Source: Acinetobacter sp. UBA801 (GTDB lineage Bacteria; Pseudomonadota; Gammaproteobacteria; Pseudomonadales; Moraxellaceae). From it: a stretch of 52,135 bases of DNA. The position numbers were made by a program, and so were the translations under genes. How positions within the stretch are numbered: position 1 is the first letter of the stretch; each line of letters begins with the position of its first letter. The stretch spans positions 1 through 52,135 of the forward strand of contig DBIN01000029.1 of NCBI GenBank assembly GCA_002296655.1, read 5' to 3'. This document shows, piece by piece, positions 28,702-38,721 of this stretch. The notes beneath the pieces are model-generated. The model had not been told where the DNA came from and ran no database searches. It saw only the letters and a list, made by a program, of their open reading frames with translations.

Positions 28702-29391
28702 TTAAGCGTACACACCCTGCTGAATTTGTTGATCTAGCGCATTTAATCGTTCAGGAGTGCCAACATCCATCCAAACACCCTGCAATTTATGTGCAGAAAT
28801 TTTTTCTTCCTGCATGGCTTGTTTAAGCAATGGTGCAAGCGGACGCTTACCTGATTCCAAACCGCCAAACATTTGCGGATGCATCACTGCTACGCCACTA
28901 TAAGTCAGATTTTCACCTGAGCGTGCTTGCTCAAAAGTATAGGCCTTGTTTGCAGCCAAAGTGAAATCACCTTGTGGATGCTGCACAGGATTTTCCACTA
29001 AAACCAAATGTGCCAAATCATCTTGAAGCTGCACATTTAATAATGGCGCAAAATCCATGGTGGTCCAAACATCGCCATTCACCAATATAAAAGGTTCATT
29101 GCCCAATAATGGCAATGCTTTGATGATACCACCTGCTGTTTCCAAACCTTGGCCTTCATGCGACCACAAAATTTTCACACCAAACTGTGAACCATCACCC
29201 AAAGCTTCTACGAGTTTTTCACCCAACCATGCCGTATTGATAACAATTTCCTGCACACCAATCTTTTGTAATTTTTCGATGTGCCACACAATTAAAGGCT
29301 TTCCACCGACTTTCAATAAAGGTTTAGGCGTATGCAGCGTTAAAGGACGCATGCGATTGCCCATTCCTGCAGCAAGAATCATGGCTTTCAT
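28702..29391 (-). CDS. murU: N-acetylmuramate alpha-1-phosphate uridylyltransferase
   Basis: Forms UDP-MurNAc from MurNAc-1-phosphate in the anhydro-sugar recycling route. 229 residues of the nucleotidyltransferase fold with the N-terminal LAAGMGNRMRPLT motif, a KPLL block and the INTAWLGEKL segment; VNGDVWTTMD has the metal-binding Asp. It is contiguous with amgK (stop and start adjacent), which supports the assignment strongly. Confidence 0.93.
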   Translation of the reverse strand: MKAMILAAGMGNRMRPLTLHTPKPLLKVGGKPLIVWHIEKLQKIGVQEIVINTAWLGEKLVEALGDGSQFGVKILWSHEGQGLETAGGIIKALPLLGNEPFILVNGDVWTTMDFAPLLNVQLQDDLAHLVLVENPVQHPQGDFTLAANKAYTFEQARSGENLTYSGVAVMHPQMFGGLESGKRPLAPLLKQAMQEEKISAHKLQGVWMDVGTPERLNALDQQIQQGVYA

Positions 29392-30405
29392 TTAGGCAAC
29401 CACCTCATACTGACCATATTTTGCTATAAATTTTGGCATCACAGTCGTGTGAATAAAGTGCATAAATGGTTGTAATTCTGAATAAGGCTTACTTTCTTCC
29501 AATAAATACCACATCACGCGCGGTAAATCTTTGAGATAACCCGATTTGCCATCACGCTCATATAAACGCACAAAAATACCTAAAATTTTGATATGACGCT
29601 GAATCGCCATCATATCGGCATCTTTTTTAAATTGTTCAAAATCGCGTTCTTGTTTAGATGTTTCTGGTAACAAATCATAGAACATTTTAAACCAACGATA
29701 AACATGCTTTGCATTCCACTGCACATAAGCATCGCGGGTAATCGAAATTAAGTCGTATGTATCTGCACCAATGACCGCATCCTGAAAATCGATCACACCA
29801 AGCTCTGTGTCATCGCCTAATTTCATTAAGTTACGACTATGAAAATCACGATGCACAATCACTTGCGGTTGTGCCACGGCAGCATTGGCTAAAATAGCAA
29901 AAGTGCGTTTAATTAAGGCACTTTCTTCCGCACTTGGCTGAATTTGTAAGGCTGGCAATAACCAATCAGTGAGCAACTCCATTTCACTAATCAATTTGTC
30001 ATAGGAATATTCAGGGAATTGTGCCGCACCATCAATACTTTGCAATTGAATTAACTGTTTAAAACACTGCGCATAGTAGTCATCTACAGTCTGATCATTT
30101 AGCAAGGTCGATAACAAAACATCGCCAAAATCTTCAAGCAACAAAAAGCCTTGTGTCAGGTCTTTGGCTACAATTTTTGGCACGCGCACGCCATGGGCAG
30201 CAAAAAATTCATCAATCGTCACAAAAGGACCACAATCTTCTTTTTCTGGTGGTGCATCCATGAGCATAAATGTTTTATTATTCAACTTGATTCGTGCGTA
30301 ACGACGAAAACTTGCATCACCTGCTAAAAAATGAGTTTCAAATTGATCTGAACCAAGTACAGATGTTATCCATGTTTGTATCAATTGTTCGCGTTGTGTA
30401 TTCAT
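29392..30405 (-). CDS. amgK: N-acetylmuramate/N-acetylglucosamine kinase
   Basis: Phosphorylates MurNAc and GlcNAc at the anomeric carbon for peptidoglycan recycling, bypassing de novo fosfomycin-sensitive MurA. 337 residues of the aminoglycoside phosphotransferase fold: catalytic HRDFHSRNLM, metal-binding VIDFQDAVIG, and an N-terminal GDASFRRYAR nucleotide loop. I start at the ATG at 30405; the open frame begins with a TTG at 30411. It is divergent from lptD over a 120-bp gap. Confidence 0.92.
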   Translation of the reverse strand: MNTQREQLIQTWITSVLGSDQFETHFLAGDASFRRYARIKLNNKTFMLMDAPPEKEDCGPFVTIDEFFAAHGVRVPKIVAKDLTQGFLLLEDFGDVLLSTLLNDQTVDDYYAQCFKQLIQLQSIDGAAQFPEYSYDKLISEMELLTDWLLPALQIQPSAEESALIKRTFAILANAAVAQPQVIVHRDFHSRNLMKLGDDTELGVIDFQDAVIGADTYDLISITRDAYVQWNAKHVYRWFKMFYDLLPETSKQERDFEQFKKDADMMAIQRHIKILGIFVRLYERDGKSGYLKDLPRVMWYLLEESKPYSELQPFMHFIHTTVMPKFIAKYGQYEVVA

Positions 30406-30525
30406 TTGCAATAAATTCTAATACAGGCTGAGTTTTTAAAGTGCTAAGTGTAGCTACTTCTGCGCTTTTTCTCTATGATGCGACAATAATTAATTGCGAT
30501 TAAGCATTCTTGGTTGATGAGATAA

Positions 30526-32979
30526 ATGAAGCATCAGTTTAAATTTAATCCTTTAGCGACTGCGGTCTTAACTCTGTTATGTGGTCACTCTGTTTCCAGC
30601 TATGCGCAGACCACAGATCAGACTTCATCTGTCACAAATCTCAATAACCAGCAGCTTAAGCACACCATACAAGAAGCTTATCCTGGGCAGCAGTTCTTTG
30701 AGCAATATTATGTTGATAAAGCTGCACCTGAAGCACAACAACAATTTGGTCACAGCCAAAGTTCTGCCTATTGTGAAGGTGCGTGGCTAACGCCGATCAG
30801 CTCGGGTACTGTTGCGGCAGATGCTGAAAATGCAACTTCTACAGTGACTGCAGATTATGGTCACTATGACCCAAATGGCGATTCAGTCTTAGAGGGCAAT
30901 GTGGTGATTGACCAAGAGGGTCGTCAAATTCGTGCCGATAAAATTACCATTGATCAAACTCAGACCTTTGCCAAAGCCGAAGGTCGGGTACAAATGGCGC
31001 AAGCGGGCTTACTGGCGCAAAGTGATGAAATTAATTACAACCTGAAAACCCAGCAAGGTGACTTAAACAACAGTTTCTATATTGCCGAAGAACAACATGC
31101 TCACGGCATGGCAGAAAAAATTGCACGCACCTCAACCAACACGATGGTGCTAAATAATGCCACTTATAGTACCTGTCCACCTGAACAAGCGCCAACTTGG
31201 AAAATTCAAGCCAATGAAATTAAGCTGAATCAGGAAACGGGACGTGGTGAAACACGTGGCACCAAATTGTATGTGAAGAATGTTCCTGTTTTGGCTGTAC
31301 CCTACTTCAATTTCCCAATTGATGACCGCCGGACTACAGGTATTTTGACACCTAGTTTTGGCTTTACCAACGATGGTGGCGTTGAGCTTTCTGTTCCTGT
31401 GTATTTAAACCTTGCACCGAATTTTGATGCTACCGTTAGCCCGCGTTATATTGCCGATCGTGGTGCAATGCTAGAGGGTGAATTCCGTTATTTAACAGAA
31501 AATTTTGGTTCAGGCCAAATCTGGGGTGGTTATTTAGCTTCAGATGCCAAATATGACGACCAAGACCGTAAAGACTTGCACTTTTTACACAGCTGGAAAA
31601 TTAACAATCAGTTTTCGACCAATCTTGAATACAACTATGCTTCAGATAAAGATTACTTTGCGGATTTAAATAATAACCCTAACTCCAAAACCGATCTTAA
31701 TTTACGTCGTGCTTGGGAACTTAACTATCGCAATGGTATTCCTGGCTTAAAAGCTCAGCTCAAAGTTGAAGATTTCCAAACGCTGGATCAATCTATTGCC
31801 TATGAAAACCGCCCTTATGCACGCCTACCACAATTTTTATTAAATTATAAAACAGGCAACCCTCAAGGTTTCCAAGTCGAGTTTAATAACGACACGGCTT
31901 ACTTCAAAAAAGACATTGGTGCATTAGATGTAGCCGAACCAAGCGGCACCCGTATTTATAACGACTTTGCAGTGCGTTATAACTACCGCAACCCGTGGTC
32001 ATTTGTAATTCCTGAAGTATCGTTACGTAACATCAACACCTTCTATAACAAAGACACTCGAAATGCGTTGAATCAATCCAACTCATCTAGTGAAAGTGAA
32101 TCTGTCACTGTGCCACAATTTACATTGGACACAGGGATTACCTTTGAAAAAGATGGTCGCTACTTGCAAACCATCACCCCTCGTGCGTTCTATGCCTATG
32201 CACCGTACCGCAATCAAAACGACCACCCGAACTTTGACTCTGCAACGGCTTCGATTAATTATGACCAGTTGTTCAGTCCAAACCGTTTCTATGGTCATGA
32301 CCGTTTAGAAGATAACAACTTTTTGTCTTTGGGTTTAAGCTATAGCCTGTTTGATGAAATTGGCTTAGAACGCCTTAGAGCAGGAATTGGTCAAAGCTTT
32401 TACTTTGAAGACCGTCGTGTCACACTAGAAAACACCAGCGATGATTTTGATACGCAAAGCCGTACAGGGCCAATTGTCAGCCTCACCAGCCAATTAAGCC
32501 CAAACCTCAGCATCGGTGCCAATGCAGCTTGGATGTCTAATGGTGATAATGCACAGCGCAGTGTCAATATGCTTTACACGGGTGATCAAGGCAACTTGTA
32601 TAGCTTTGGTTATATTAACCGCCGTGTTATTCCAAACCGTCAAGATCATTATGATCAAGTTGTGGCATCGTTTATTCAGCCTATTCACAACAACTGGCGT
32701 ATTTTAGGTCATGCGCAATATGACCTAGACAACAGCGTTGCGCGTGAATACTTACTGGGTGTGAACTATGAGTCGTGCTGCTGGGGCATCTCAGTTTATG
32801 GTCGCTCTTACTATAATGATTTAGATGAAGTTACCGATGTCGGTGTAAAACCAAAACGTGCCATTATGGCAGAATTAAATTTGAAAGGTTTAGGCGGTTT
32901 CAATAATAAACTTGCATCTTTGCTTGAAAACCGTATTTTAGGTTTTAATAAAATTAATCAATCTTGGACACAACGTTAA
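30526..32979 (+). CDS. lptD: LPS-assembly protein LptD
   Basis: An outer-membrane beta-barrel that with LptE inserts LPS into the outer leaflet. 817 residues, somewhat longer than E. coli (784). A signal peptide (about 1-27, cleaved near SYA-QTT) is followed by the LptA-like jellyroll domain (VLEGNVVIDQEGRQIRADKI and on) and the barrel with many aromatic-rich strands. The cysteines are placed for the LptD disulphide pattern: Cys83, a Cys in STCPPEQ, and a vicinal pair in ESCCWG near the C-terminus. Its stop shares a base with the surA start (TAATG). Confidence 0.97.
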   Translation: MKHQFKFNPLATAVLTLLCGHSVSSYAQTTDQTSSVTNLNNQQLKHTIQEAYPGQQFFEQYYVDKAAPEAQQQFGHSQSSAYCEGAWLTPISSGTVAADAENATSTVTADYGHYDPNGDSVLEGNVVIDQEGRQIRADKITIDQTQTFAKAEGRVQMAQAGLLAQSDEINYNLKTQQGDLNNSFYIAEEQHAHGMAEKIARTSTNTMVLNNATYSTCPPEQAPTWKIQANEIKLNQETGRGETRGTKLYVKNVPVLAVPYFNFPIDDRRTTGILTPSFGFTNDGGVELSVPVYLNLAPNFDATVSPRYIADRGAMLEGEFRYLTENFGSGQIWGGYLASDAKYDDQDRKDLHFLHSWKINNQFSTNLEYNYASDKDYFADLNNNPNSKTDLNLRRAWELNYRNGIPGLKAQLKVEDFQTLDQSIAYENRPYARLPQFLLNYKTGNPQGFQVEFNNDTAYFKKDIGALDVAEPSGTRIYNDFAVRYNYRNPWSFVIPEVSLRNINTFYNKDTRNALNQSNSSSESESVTVPQFTLDTGITFEKDGRYLQTITPRAFYAYAPYRNQNDHPNFDSATASINYDQLFSPNRFYGHDRLEDNNFLSLGLSYSLFDEIGLERLRAGIGQSFYFEDRRVTLENTSDDFDTQSRTGPIVSLTSQLSPNLSIGANAAWMSNGDNAQRSVNMLYTGDQGNLYSFGYINRRVIPNRQDHYDQVVASFIQPIHNNWRILGHAQYDLDNSVAREYLLGVNYESCCWGISVYGRSYYNDLDEVTDVGVKPKRAIMAELNLKGLGGFNNKLASLLENRILGFNKINQSWTQR

Positions 32980-34280
32980 TGAAGACAGAACAGTTAAAAC
33001 GATTTTTAAAAGCATCAACCTTAGCACTTTGCATGACAGCAGCGCTGCCTGCATTTGCTGCGAATGATCAAATTGTAGCTGTAGTTGACAATAGTGTCAT
33101 TTTAAAAAGTGATTTAGCGCAAAGCGTGGTTGAACTCAAACAACAACTGGAAATGCAAAAGCGCCCTGTTCCACCGCAACACATTTTAGAACAACAAGCT
33201 TTAGAGCAACTGATTGTACGCCAAGCACAATTAGAACAAGTCAAACGCTATAATATTAAAGCCGATGAAAAATCTTTAAATGAAGCAGTTTTAAAAGTTG
33301 CACAGCAAAATGGCGCAAACAGCCTAGAAGCTTTTCAGCAAAAATTAGATAAATCTGCGCCAGGCAGTTATGCTTTTTTACGTAACCGTATTGCTGAAGA
33401 TTTAGCAATCAATCGCTTACGTCAACAAGTCGTAATGTCACGTATCCAAATTAGCGACCAAGATGTTGATAATTTCCTGAAAACCCCACAAGGTCAAGCA
33501 GCATTAGGCAATCAAGTACATATTTTGCATGTGCGTATTTCAGGAACAGAAAATGCCGCACAAGTTGCGCAAAAAGTAAAAGCTGAATTGGCACAAAGCA
33601 ATGATATTCAAACCATTAGCAAAAAATACACAGGCAATGGTGTAACCGTACAGTCTGCAGACATGGGTTTACGCAACCTAACAGATATTCCTGCAGAACT
33701 TGCTGCACGCATTACACCGTTAAATGTGGGTCAAACCAGTGAACTGATTGAAGTCCGTGATGGCATTCATGTGGTCAAGCTCTTAGAGCGCAAAAGCACT
33801 GAACAACGTGCATTGGTACCTCAATATCAAACTCGCCACATCCTCATTCAACCGACAGAAGTGGTTAGCCCTGAAAATGCCAAACACATGATTGACAGCA
33901 TTTACAACCGCTTAAAAGCAGGTGAAGATTTTGCAACCTTGGCTGCGACGTTTTCTAACGATGCAGGCTCTGCACGTGATGGCGGCAGCTTAGGTTGGGT
34001 CAACCCTGGTGTGATGGTACCTGAATTTGAAAACCAAATGAAAAATACCGCCAAAGGCGAAATTAGCGCCCCATTCCAAACTCAGTTTGGCTGGCATGTA
34101 TTACAAGTCACCGATACTCGTCAGCAAGATATGACACGTGAGTACCAAGAGCGTATGGCACGTCAAATTTTAGGTGAACGTCAATTTGATACTGAACTAG
34201 ACAGTTGGTTACGTGAAACACGTAACAATGCATTTGTGGAAATCAAAGACCCAAGCTTAGATCGTAAAAAGAACTCCTAA
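32979..34280 (+). CDS. surA: Periplasmic chaperone / peptidyl-prolyl isomerase SurA
   Basis: 433 residues from the ATG at 32979; a signal peptide ends near LPAFAAN. The SurA N-terminal chaperone domain covers the DNSVILKSDLAQ to LRQQVVMSRI region, then two parvulin-type domains: a degenerate first one (VHILHVRISG and on) and a well conserved second (RHILIQPTEV ... FATLAATFSNDAGSARDGGSLGWV ... FGWHVLQV). It chaperones outer-membrane proteins such as LptD, and lies directly after it. Confidence 0.95.
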   Translation: MKTEQLKRFLKASTLALCMTAALPAFAANDQIVAVVDNSVILKSDLAQSVVELKQQLEMQKRPVPPQHILEQQALEQLIVRQAQLEQVKRYNIKADEKSLNEAVLKVAQQNGANSLEAFQQKLDKSAPGSYAFLRNRIAEDLAINRLRQQVVMSRIQISDQDVDNFLKTPQGQAALGNQVHILHVRISGTENAAQVAQKVKAELAQSNDIQTISKKYTGNGVTVQSADMGLRNLTDIPAELAARITPLNVGQTSELIEVRDGIHVVKLLERKSTEQRALVPQYQTRHILIQPTEVVSPENAKHMIDSIYNRLKAGEDFATLAATFSNDAGSARDGGSLGWVNPGVMVPEFENQMKNTAKGEISAPFQTQFGWHVLQVTDTRQQDMTREYQERMARQILGERQFDTELDSWLRETRNNAFVEIKDPSLDRKKNS

Positions 34281-34306
34281 GCGCCTATAATCTTTAGATC
34301 ACAATC

Positions 34307-34341
34307 AAAACCAGTGTCACTGCACTGGTTTTATTATTTTC
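34307..34341 (+). terminator. Rho-independent terminator of lptD-surA
   Basis: A perfect 10-bp stem AAAACCAGTG / CACTGGTTTT with a 6-base loop, followed by a TATTATTTT tail, 27 bp after the surA stop. Confidence 0.9.
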
Positions 34342-34454
34342 AAGCGAAGTTGCTCAAACTTATCTCCTCATCCGTCCGACTTTAAGCAACACGCAGCCTT
34401 ACTCAAGCTTATAAATCAAAGTCTGTAAATTGATCAGAAAAAAGAGCGAGACAT

Positions 34455-34487
34455 AAAAAAGCCTCTCAAAATGAGAGGCTTTTTTTC
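34455..34487 (-). terminator. Rho-independent terminator of hfq
   Basis: A 9-bp perfect stem AGCCTCTCA / TGAGAGGCT with a 3-base loop and T-runs on both strands, so it can act in both directions; it lies 11 bp past the hfq stop. Confidence 0.9.
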
Positions 34488-34497
34488 AGAAAATCAA

Positions 34498-35010
34498 TTA
34501 ACGATTGTTGTCGTCTTCTTGAGATTCTTCAAATTTAGAATCGTTGTCAAAACCGCCTGTAGATTGACCACCGAAGCCACCTTGAGCACCGAAGCCACCT
34601 TGACCACCGAAGCCACCCTGAGCACCGAAGCCACCTTGAGCACCGAAGCCGCCACCTTGAGCACCGAAGCCACCTTGACCACCGAAGCCGCCACCTTGAC
34701 CACCGAAGCCACCTTGACCGCCAAAGCCTGCGCCTTGACCGCCAAAGCCGCCACCTTGACCACCAAAGCCTGCGCCTTGACCGCCTGCTGGTGCACCTGC
34801 TGGACGTGGGTTACGTGCAGGAACAACTGTAGAAATTGCATGTTTGTAAACCATTTGGCTTACTGTGTTTTTCAACAAAACAACATACTGGTCAAAAGAT
34901 TCAATATGACCTTGTAGTTTGATACCGTTCACAAGGAAGATGGAAACAGGAATACGTTCTTTACGGAGAGAATTTAAGAACGGATCTTGTAAAGTTTGAC
35001 CTTTAGACAT
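34498..35010 (-). CDS. hfq: RNA chaperone Hfq with long glycine-rich tail
   Basis: Hfq pairs small RNAs with mRNA targets. Residues 1-~65 form the Sm-like core ([29 protein letters not shown], the [11 protein letters not shown]m2 motif). From about residue 69 to 150 the tail consists of near-tandem GGFGGQ / GGFGAQ / GAGFGGQ units, followed by a short acidic tail rich in D, E and N. At 170 residues it is far longer than the ~100 of E. coli Hfq; long glycine-rich tails are known in Acinetobacter and other Moraxellaceae. It follows miaA in the tsaE-mutL-miaA-hfq order, with a probable own promoter. Confidence 0.96.
   Translation of the reverse strand: MSKGQTLQDPFLNSLRKERIPVSIFLVNGIKLQGHIESFDQYVVLLKNTVSQMVYKHAISTVVPARNPRPAGAPAGGQGAGFGGQGGGFGGQGAGFGGQGGFGGQGGGFGGQGGFGAQGGGFGAQGGFGAQGGFGGQGGFGAQGGFGGQSTGGFDNDSKFEESQEDDNNR
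34560..34790. repeat. In-frame tandem repeat encoding the Hfq tail
   Basis: An imperfect array of 18-24 bp units (CCACCTTGACCACCGAAG and variants on the plus strand) encoding GGFGGQ-type peptides. The low complexity leaves overlapping frames open on the other strand, such as a plus-strand frame over 34471-34917, which I regard as an artefact. Confidence 0.85.
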
Positions 35011-35071
35011 GTTATAACTCCAAAAATAATTAAAAATCAGCGCAAAAACTATCTTTATTTTTCAATTAAAA

Positions 35072-35077
35072 ATTATA
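35072..35077 (-). promoter_or_regulatory. -10 element of hfq
   Basis: TATAAT on the minus strand, 61 bp upstream of the hfq ATG, in the 92-bp gap after miaA. The -35 match is poor. GGAG before the ATG is the Shine-Dalgarno. Confidence 0.45.
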
Positions 35078-35102
35078 AAAAAGACAGTGTGTAAATTTTG
35101 CT

Positions 35103-36047
35103 TTATCCGTAGCAGTTTCGCAAGTCTTCTTGAGCCTGCTTTATCGTAAAATATGTGTGAAATTTATGCGATTCTTGCAACGATCTGAGCCAAGTATATT
35201 GACGTTTCGCAAGTTGTCGTGTTGCAAATAGCGCCTTATCCTCCATTTCCTGCATTTTTTCGCGACTTTCATCACCTTTTTGCAAAAATTCTAAAGCTTG
35301 ACGATAACCGACAGAGCGCATAGAGGGTAAATTTGCATCTAAATCGTATTTTTCAATAAGATGGCGCACCTCATTCAAAAAACCCATTTCCCACATAATC
35401 TCTAAGCGTTTTTCAATACGCTGATGTAATTCTACCCGATCAGGCACTAAGGCGTGGTTATGAAAAGTGTAACGATATGGTACATTTTTAGGTTGTTCCG
35501 CTTGAAGTTGGGTAATCGGTGTACCTGTTAATTTGTAAACTTCCAAAGCACGAATAATACGTTGCTTATCGGACACTTTGAATTTTTGTCCTGCCAATGC
35601 ATCTACCCTACATAATTCTGCATAGACGGCTTCCCAACCTTCGCGTGCAGCTTTATCTTCAATTTCAGCACGCACTTGGTAATTGGCACGGGGTAAATTT
35701 GAAGATAAACCTTCAAGCAATGCCTTAAAGTACAGCATGGTTCCGCCCACTAGAATTGGGGTTTTGCCTCGCGCATGCATATCGTCAATCAAGGTGCAGG
35801 CATCTTCAACAAATTGTGCAGCAGAATACACTTCAAGAGGGGTGATAATATCAATCAAGTGGTGCGGATAGCGCGCCTGTTCTGCTTTGGTCGGTTTGGC
35901 TGTACCAATATCCATATCTCGATAAACTAGCGCAGAATCGACTGAAATCAGCTCAAAATGCCCCAGTTCATACAACTCACATGCCAAAGCAGTTTTACCG
36001 CTTGCAGTTGGTCCCATTAAATTGATGACCGGCAATTGATTTGACAT
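35103..36047 (-). CDS. miaA: tRNA dimethylallyltransferase
   Basis: Adds the dimethylallyl group to A37 of tRNAs reading codons that start with U. 314 residues. The P-loop [11 protein letters not shown] is at the N-terminus, followed by the [28 protein letters not shown] and [12 protein letters not shown] blocks and the SMRSVGYRQ segment, all typical. It lies 6 bp after mutL. Confidence 0.97.
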   Translation of the reverse strand: MSNQLPVINLMGPTASGKTALACELYELGHFELISVDSALVYRDMDIGTAKPTKAEQARYPHHLIDIITPLEVYSAAQFVEDACTLIDDMHARGKTPILVGGTMLYFKALLEGLSSNLPRANYQVRAEIEDKAAREGWEAVYAELCRVDALAGQKFKVSDKQRIIRALEVYKLTGTPITQLQAEQPKNVPYRYTFHNHALVPDRVELHQRIEKRLEIMWEMGFLNEVRHLIEKYDLDANLPSMRSVGYRQALEFLQKGDESREKMQEMEDKALFATRQLAKRQYTWLRSLQESHKFHTYFTIKQAQEDLRNCYG

Positions 36048-36053
36048 GTAACG

Positions 36054-38036
36054 CTACTCTCCTCGAGCAAAAAGTTTATCTAATTGAGCCAATGGAAAGG
36101 CACGCCAAGTCGGGCGACCATGATTACATTGGCTAGCAAATTCGGTTTGTTCCATCTGCCGCAATAAGGCATTCATTTCAGAAAGACTAAGCATCCGATG
36201 TGCACGTACAGCGCTATGGCATGCCATTCCCGCCAAAATATGATCGCGCTTTTGTACCAAGGCTTGCGCTTCATCATTCGGGTCTAAATCATCAAGTAGT
36301 TCAGGAATTAATTCAGCAAAATCTGCCTTATGCAAAATTGCAGGTACACCGCGCACAATGACCTGTTCATCCCCATATTGGTCTATTTCCAAGCCCAATC
36401 GCGCCAATTGTTCTTTTAAATCGCCCACTCGCATGGCCTGCATACGGCTAATACTAATGACTTTGGGAATAAGCAATTGCTGCGAAGTCCAAAACTCAGG
36501 TTTATCCCAAGCGGCTTTCATCTGTTGCAACACAATTCGTTCATGTGCGGCATGCATATCTACAATAATCAAGCCTTCACTGTTTTGCGCCAAAATGTAA
36601 ATTCCATGCAGTTGCGCAATTGCAATGCCCAGTGGATGCTCATCCACTGCAGGTGTTGTGGTTGTTTGCCCAAGATTAGCTGAGTCTTGATCTAGATCAC
36701 GTAAAGGCGCGAGATAGCTTTTTATAGCATTGTTGAGCGGTTGTGAACCTTGATAATTACTCTGCACAGGTCGGTTATATTGAACTATCTGAGGCTGACT
36801 CTGATTAAAATCGGTAAGTAACTCACTTCCCGCTTGTGAATCGGGCTGCATAGTGTATGCATCTGCTGCATCATTTGCGGAATTGTGAGGATTCGCCTCG
36901 GCATGTTTGTGCAGTAAAAATTGTTCCTGATAACGCGGTTGCACCACATAAGGCGCAGCTTGTTCTACAGGATCAGCTTTCATGGCTGTGGCTAAATCTG
37001 CAGTTGCAGTTTGAAATTGAGCTAAGGTTTCTTTGGCATAATGTCGTACAAACTCATGCACTTCCCGCTGATTTAAAAAGCGAATTTCATGCTTGGTTGG
37101 ATGCACATTGACATCAATATTTTCAGGCTCAACTTCTAAAAACAGCAAATACGCAGCATGTTGATGTCCATGCAAAATACCTTCGTATGCCATACGCAAA
37201 GCATGCGAGATGGTTTTGTCTTTTACAATACGTCCATTTACATACACATACTGCAAGTCGGCTTGTGAACGTGCATCGGAAGGGTGCCCCAACCAACCCG
37301 ATAAGCGCATACTGACACTATCGGCATCAATCCAATAGGCATTTTCAACAAAGCTCCGACCTAAAAGTTGCTGCACGCGCTGAAATCGCAATTCACCACT
37401 GTCTGCTATGGGTAGATTCAGTTTAATGTTGTCGTTGTGCTCTAGCACAAAACGAATATCAAAATGTGTCAATGCCAAACGACGGACAATTTCTTCAATA
37501 TGCCCGAATTCTGTACCTGGTTTTTTCAGGAACTTACGACGTGCAGGCACATTAAAAAATAAATCCTGTACCCGAATATGCGTGCCTTTTGGTGCGGCGA
37601 CAGCTTGAATATCTTGGTGATCGAAAGCAGTACCATTGACTTCAACCTGATAGCCTACACCATCTTCAGTTTGGCTACTGACCAAAGTCAAACGCGATAC
37701 CGCTGCAATGGAAGCCAACGCCTCACCACGGAAGCCTAAACTAACAATGGCGTGCAAATCATCGGCCGTTTGAATTTTACTGGTCGCGTGACGAGTCACC
37801 GCCAGAGGTAAATCTTCAGCATGAATTCCACGACCATTATCAATAATTTCAATGAGTGTACTACCGCCTTGTGCCACACGAATAATCAGCTCGGTTGCAC
37901 CTGCGTCAATGGAGTTTTCGAGTAACTCTTTGACCACAGAGGCAGGACGCTCAATCACCTCACCTGCAGCAATTTGGTTGGCTAAGGCAGGTTCAAGCGT
38001 GTGGATCCGACGTAGATTTAACACATCATTAGGCAT
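36054..38036 (-). CDS. mutL: DNA mismatch repair protein MutL
   Basis: Couples mismatch recognition to strand removal. 660 residues. The N-terminal GHKL ATPase has VKELLENSIDAGAT, IIDNGRGI and GFRGEALASI; a proline/glutamine-rich linker (about 340-470) leads to the C-terminal dimerisation domain. That domain contains DMHAAHERIVLQ, close to the endonuclease motif DQHA-x2-E-x4-E but with Gln in place of the last Glu, and CNHGRP near the end. Its start overlaps the tsaE stop by 8 bp. Confidence 0.96.
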   Translation of the reverse strand: MPNDVLNLRRIHTLEPALANQIAAGEVIERPASVVKELLENSIDAGATELIIRVAQGGSTLIEIIDNGRGIHAEDLPLAVTRHATSKIQTADDLHAIVSLGFRGEALASIAAVSRLTLVSSQTEDGVGYQVEVNGTAFDHQDIQAVAAPKGTHIRVQDLFFNVPARRKFLKKPGTEFGHIEEIVRRLALTHFDIRFVLEHNDNIKLNLPIADSGELRFQRVQQLLGRSFVENAYWIDADSVSMRLSGWLGHPSDARSQADLQYVYVNGRIVKDKTISHALRMAYEGILHGHQHAAYLLFLEVEPENIDVNVHPTKHEIRFLNQREVHEFVRHYAKETLAQFQTATADLATAMKADPVEQAAPYVVQPRYQEQFLLHKHAEANPHNSANDAADAYTMQPDSQAGSELLTDFNQSQPQIVQYNRPVQSNYQGSQPLNNAIKSYLAPLRDLDQDSANLGQTTTTPAVDEHPLGIAIAQLHGIYILAQNSEGLIIVDMHAAHERIVLQQMKAAWDKPEFWTSQQLLIPKVISISRMQAMRVGDLKEQLARLGLEIDQYGDEQVIVRGVPAILHKADFAELIPELLDDLDPNDEAQALVQKRDHILAGMACHSAVRAHRMLSLSEMNALLRQMEQTEFASQCNHGRPTWRAFPLAQLDKLFARGE

Positions 38037-38505
38037 GATTAAATTGTTGCTCCAAAGCTTGTTGTAATTCAGCTGAAGATGAATTTAGGGTTGCGGAACG
38101 GCTTAATTCATCTTCCGATTTTTTAATTGCAATGATCAGATCTGCAGGTGGAATTTCATCACCACCTTTTGATGGCCATTCAAATAAAAACAAGGCATTT
38201 GGGGTTTCTAAATAATCACGGATACCCATGAGCTCTAATTCATAAGGATCATTTAAGCGATATAAGTCAAAATGAAAAATATCTTGCCCCTGAATTTGAT
38301 AAGGTTCTACCAAAGTGTAAGTCGGGCTTTTAACCGCGCCTTGATGCCCCAAATGCTGTAGAAAATAACGCGATAAAGTGGTTTTTCCTGCACCTAAATC
38401 ACCAATTAAATAAATCACACCCGAACGAAAATGCGTTGCCAAAACCTGCGCCAAATTTTGGGTATCTTGCTCATTATTTAAAGCCAAATTAAATGAATAC
38501 TGCAT
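38029..38505 (-). CDS. tsaE: tRNA threonylcarbamoyladenosine biosynthesis ATPase TsaE
   Basis: Part of the TsaB-TsaD-TsaE complex forming t6A37. 158 residues from the ATG at 38505. The Walker A GDLGAGKTTLSRYFLQ, the KSPTYTLVEPY segment and the FHFDLYRL Walker B-like block are diagnostic. The frame opens seven codons earlier at a TTG. It heads tsaE-mutL-miaA-hfq; amiB, which separates tsaE and mutL in E. coli, is absent here. Confidence 0.94.
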   Translation of the reverse strand: MQYSFNLALNNEQDTQNLAQVLATHFRSGVIYLIGDLGAGKTTLSRYFLQHLGHQGAVKSPTYTLVEPYQIQGQDIFHFDLYRLNDPYELELMGIRDYLETPNALFLFEWPSKGGDEIPPADLIIAIKKSEDELSRSATLNSSSAELQQALEQQFNHA

Positions 38506-38721
38506 AACGCTCACGACATGATTCAAAAGACCAATTATGATAGCATCGCACTGCTTTAAAGCCTATGTACTGATGGATAAAACTGTGTAAATATGGACAA
38601 TTTATGACACGTTGAGACATGGCTATGGCTTAATATTATTGAGCTTAACACCCGAACTGCTTAGGCTATTTACAATATGATGAAAAAGAAACTCCCCCAC
38701 CTGAATATGAGCAATTTTTAG

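Noticed and set aside
30406..30525. Divergent promoters between amgK and lptD
   Set aside because: Several weak -10-like words occur but none has a matching -35, so no site was called.
34471..34917. Plus-strand open frame of 148 codons over the hfq tail with [15 protein letters not shown] repeats
   Set aside because: It arises from the low-complexity hfq repeat, has no family match, and hfq itself is certain on the other strand.
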